A stretch of DNA of 13,297 nt from JBBRYW01 sp038237235. GTDB taxonomy: Bacteria; Actinomycetota; Thermoleophilia; Gaiellales; Gaiellaceae. Made by a program: the position numbers and the translations under genes. The notes under the pieces are model-generated. The model did no database searches, was not told where the DNA came from, and saw only the letters and a program-made list of their open reading frames with translations. This document shows positions 11,421-13,297 of this stretch, piece after piece (positions within the stretch are counted from its first letter, which is position 1; the number at the start of each line of letters is the position of its first letter). The stretch spans positions 1 to 13,297 of the forward strand of contig JBBRYW010000092.1 in assembly GCA_038237235.1 (NCBI GenBank), given 5' to 3'.

Positions 11421-13172
11421 ATGCACCTTCTTCGCGTACATGTGCGTTTCTTCCGGTCGTTCAACTACGACATGGCCCGGAAGGCCAGCGACAAGGCACG
11501 TCCGCGTGAATGGGAGACCGTTGAAGGTGACTGGTGGCCCTTCATCACGGTCGAGCTCGACCGGCTGATGACCGCGGTGGTGGGCGCAAACGAGTCGGGA
11601 AAGTCGCAGCTCATCGAGGCCATCGAGCAAGCGCTCACGGGGTCCGGGATCTCTCGCGGAGACTTCTGTCGGTATTCGCCGCTGTTCTCAGTCCAGCGTG
11701 AGCGCGTGCGAACTCCTGATCTCGGGTTCGACGTCATGCCCGATGGGGACGACGCAGCCGCGCTCAGGGAAGCGGGCTGGCCGAACGCGAAGGCGTCACA
11801 GCCGATTACCGTCATCCGGTTCGGGGACGGAACCACATCCCGAATTGTCAACCACAAGACCGAGGATCTCTCGACAGAAATGTTGGAGGCATTTCAGCGC
11901 CTCCTCCCCGTCCCGCTCGTCCTGCCCAAGGATGTGCCGCTGCCCGACATCGTTCTCTTTGACGAGTTGCTCGGTCGTGACATCCGTTGGGCACAGACCC
12001 GTCGAGATCGTGCTGCACAACGCGCCGCGCTCTCGACGGTCGAGACTGCGAGCGCGGAAGGCGTTCAGGGCGTAGCCAACAGCCTCGTGGCGACTCTGAC
12101 TCCGTACCACCCGAGTGAGCATCAGCAGGCATCGGTCGGTCTCGCACGCACTCTGATCATGGACCTCTGCGAGGTTGCCGAGAGCGCGTTCACAGACCTT
12201 CTCGACGCTCACGACAAAGCGAGAGCCGGCCAGCTCGGCGCCCTCGAGCGGGACATCAACCGGCTGTTGGCAACCCGTCTGAACTTCGCCCGCTGGTGGC
12301 GGCAGGACCGTGACTTCGCTCTGCGCGTCAAGGCGCAGTCCGACGAACTCGTATTCACCGTCGCCGACCGGACGGGGGCCGAATACTCATTCGAGGAGCG
12401 CTCGACTGGGTTGAGATTCTTTCTCGGCTACTTCGTGCGCCTTCAGGCTCGCGCCCGCGCAGGCGAGGGACCGCACATCCTGCTCATGGACGAGCCGGAC
12501 GCTTTTCTGTCATCAGTCGCTCAGGCGGATCTCCTTCGTGTCCTCACGCATTTCGCCGCCCCGGCCGGTCGACCAGCTGACCAGGTCGTCTACGTCACGC
12601 ACTCGCCGTTTCTGCTTGACGAGAACCACCCCGAGCGCATCCGCGTACTCGATAAGGGCTCGGATCAAGAGGGCAGCCGAGTCGTCGCGGACGCCGTCCG
12701 GAACCACTACGAACCGCTTCGCTCCTCGCTCGGTGCGGCCGCCGCCGAGACCGCGTTCCTCGGGGGCAGCAACCTGATCGTCGAAGGACCGGCCGATCAG
12801 GTCTATCTCGTCGCCGCGACAACGACCCTCAGGAAGGCGCACGTGGCCTCCTCCAGACTCTTGGACCTCAACGAAGTCACCATCGTGCCGGCTGGCGGGG
12901 CAACGCAGGTGCCCTACACGGCGTATCTAGCTCGCGGGCGGGACGAGCTCAAGCCGACATGCGTTGCTCTGCTCGACGGCGACAAGGAGGGTCGGGACGC
13001 GATCGCGCTGCTGCGTAAAGGTGTGGATGGGCTAAGCAAGCGCGTCATCGAGGACGAGTTCATCGTGGACCTCGGCGATTGGGCGTCTAGTGAAACGCTG
13101 CACGCTGCGAAACCCAAGGTGACCGTCCGGGAGATCGAGGACCGTCCGCGCCGACTTGAGGTTCGGCGATGA
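11421..13172 (+). CDS. OLD-family nuclease: AAA/ABC-type ATPase plus TOPRIM (GajA-like)
   Basis: Protein of 583 aa. The ATPase half has Walker A GANESGKS (55-62), an ABC-like signature EERSTGLRFF (about 325-333), Walker B HILLMDEPDAFL (352-363) and the H-switch YVTHSPFLLDE (391-401). The TOPRIM half has LIVEGPADQVYL with catalytic E455 and ALLDGDKEG with D519/D521. This order defines OLD-family nucleases; GajA of the Gabija defence system is of similar length and layout. Expected activity: ATP-regulated DNA nicking or cutting in phage defence. The ATG at 11421 is chosen because the SMC-like start MHLLRVHVRFFRSF begins there and TACCCT lies six bases upstream. A GajB-like UvrD helicase would normally follow; what follows is outside the window. 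The last ~13 residues (DRPRRLEVRR) look out of character and may reflect a late frameshift. Confidence 0.9.
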   Translation: MHLLRVHVRFFRSFNYDMARKASDKARPREWETVEGDWWPFITVELDRLMTAVVGANESGKSQLIEAIEQALTGSGISRGDFCRYSPLFSVQRERVRTPDLGFDVMPDGDDAAALREAGWPNAKASQPITVIRFGDGTTSRIVNHKTEDLSTEMLEAFQRLLPVPLVLPKDVPLPDIVLFDELLGRDIRWAQTRRDRAAQRAALSTVETASAEGVQGVANSLVATLTPYHPSEHQQASVGLARTLIMDLCEVAESAFTDLLDAHDKARAGQLGALERDINRLLATRLNFARWWRQDRDFALRVKAQSDELVFTVADRTGAEYSFEERSTGLRFFLGYFVRLQARARAGEGPHILLMDEPDAFLSSVAQADLLRVLTHFAAPAGRPADQVVYVTHSPFLLDENHPERIRVLDKGSDQEGSRVVADAVRNHYEPLRSSLGAAAAETAFLGGSNLIVEGPADQVYLVAATTTLRKAHVASSRLLDLNEVTIVPAGGATQVPYTAYLARGRDELKPTCVALLDGDKEGRDAIALLRKGVDGLSKRVIEDEFIVDLGDWASSETLHAAKPKVTVREIEDRPRRLEVRR

Positions 13173-13297
13173 CTCGGAGACGACCCGCGAACTCACCGTC
13201 GTCGGTGAGCTCGTAGGCGAAGCCGACCTGCGCTTGCTCGAAGCTTGCAAATGGCGGGGCGCCCGCGTCGCCGCTGAAGACGCGTAGGACTCGGTGG
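13173..13297. other. Right-edge stretch without an assignable gene
   Basis: A plus-frame reading continuing from the nuclease by a +1 shift (GDDSETTRELTVVGELVG, then ADLRLLEACKWRGARVA, stop at about 13288) and a minus-frame reading (FASFEQAQVGFAYELTDDGEF) both look mildly protein-like. I cannot decide between them. An ATGA at the nuclease stop opens only 15 codons. Confidence 0.3.

Noticed and set aside
1..13297. CRISPR array, rRNA genes, insertion sequences or a transposase/integrase gene
   Set aside because: No regularly spaced repeats, rRNA-like stretches, transposase DDE/DEDD motifs or tyrosine/serine recombinase motifs were seen on either strand.

Overview
The window is uniformly GC-rich DNA with strong G/C preference at third codon positions, frequent GTG starts and a recurring promoter pattern in which a TANNNT -10 box sits 6-8 bases before the start codon, as in leaderless transcripts. 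This points to a high-GC actinobacterium. The protein style (an actinobacterial-type RecC/RecB, many toxin-antitoxin relics) would fit Thermoleophilia/Solirubrobacterales, but that placement is a guess.

Layout from left to right. (a) 1-516, minus: the 5' part of a glutamate decarboxylase gene, running off the left edge. (b) 678-1525, minus: an XRE-type HTH protein overlapping a nucleotidyltransferase by four bases, a toxin-antitoxin-like pair. (c) 1761-2072, plus: a small membrane protein. (d) 2272-4069: a graveyard with an intact AbrB-type antitoxin, its frame-broken PIN toxin, a GHKL (Bergerat-fold) ATPase broken by several frameshifts, and a Phd-like antitoxin with two frameshifts and no toxin. 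(e) 4104-5132, minus: an intact, apparently autoinhibited Fic AMP-transferase. (f) 5371-6916, plus: the first ~64 codons of recC joined out of frame to the middle of recB, so a large deletion has removed most of recC and the front of recB; the recB remnant also lacks its nuclease domain. (g) 6913-8883, plus: a two-gene unit of unknown function, a zinc-ribbon protein of 122 aa and a 530-aa coiled-coil protein with a histidine-rich C-terminal module. (h) 8844-10338, minus: an unknown 172-aa protein followed by a SAM methyltransferase whose C-terminus is thrown out of frame at a run of four Gs. (i) 10480-10579: a degenerate tRNA-Arg(ACG) with an intact 3' half, followed by a terminator hairpin. 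It looks like the scar of integration into a tRNA gene. (j) 10628-13172: a divergent pair, an Abi-like HEPN protein on minus and an OLD-family ATPase/TOPRIM nuclease on plus, separated by overlapping divergent -10 boxes and a terminator-like structured RNA.

Taken together this is an accessory region of defence, toxin-antitoxin and DNA-end-processing genes in different stages of decay. The parts most likely to hold something new are the zinc-ribbon/coiled-coil pair at 6913-8883 and the HEPN - structured RNA - OLD nuclease arrangement beside the tRNA scar. All calls come from reading the sequence; no database search was run.
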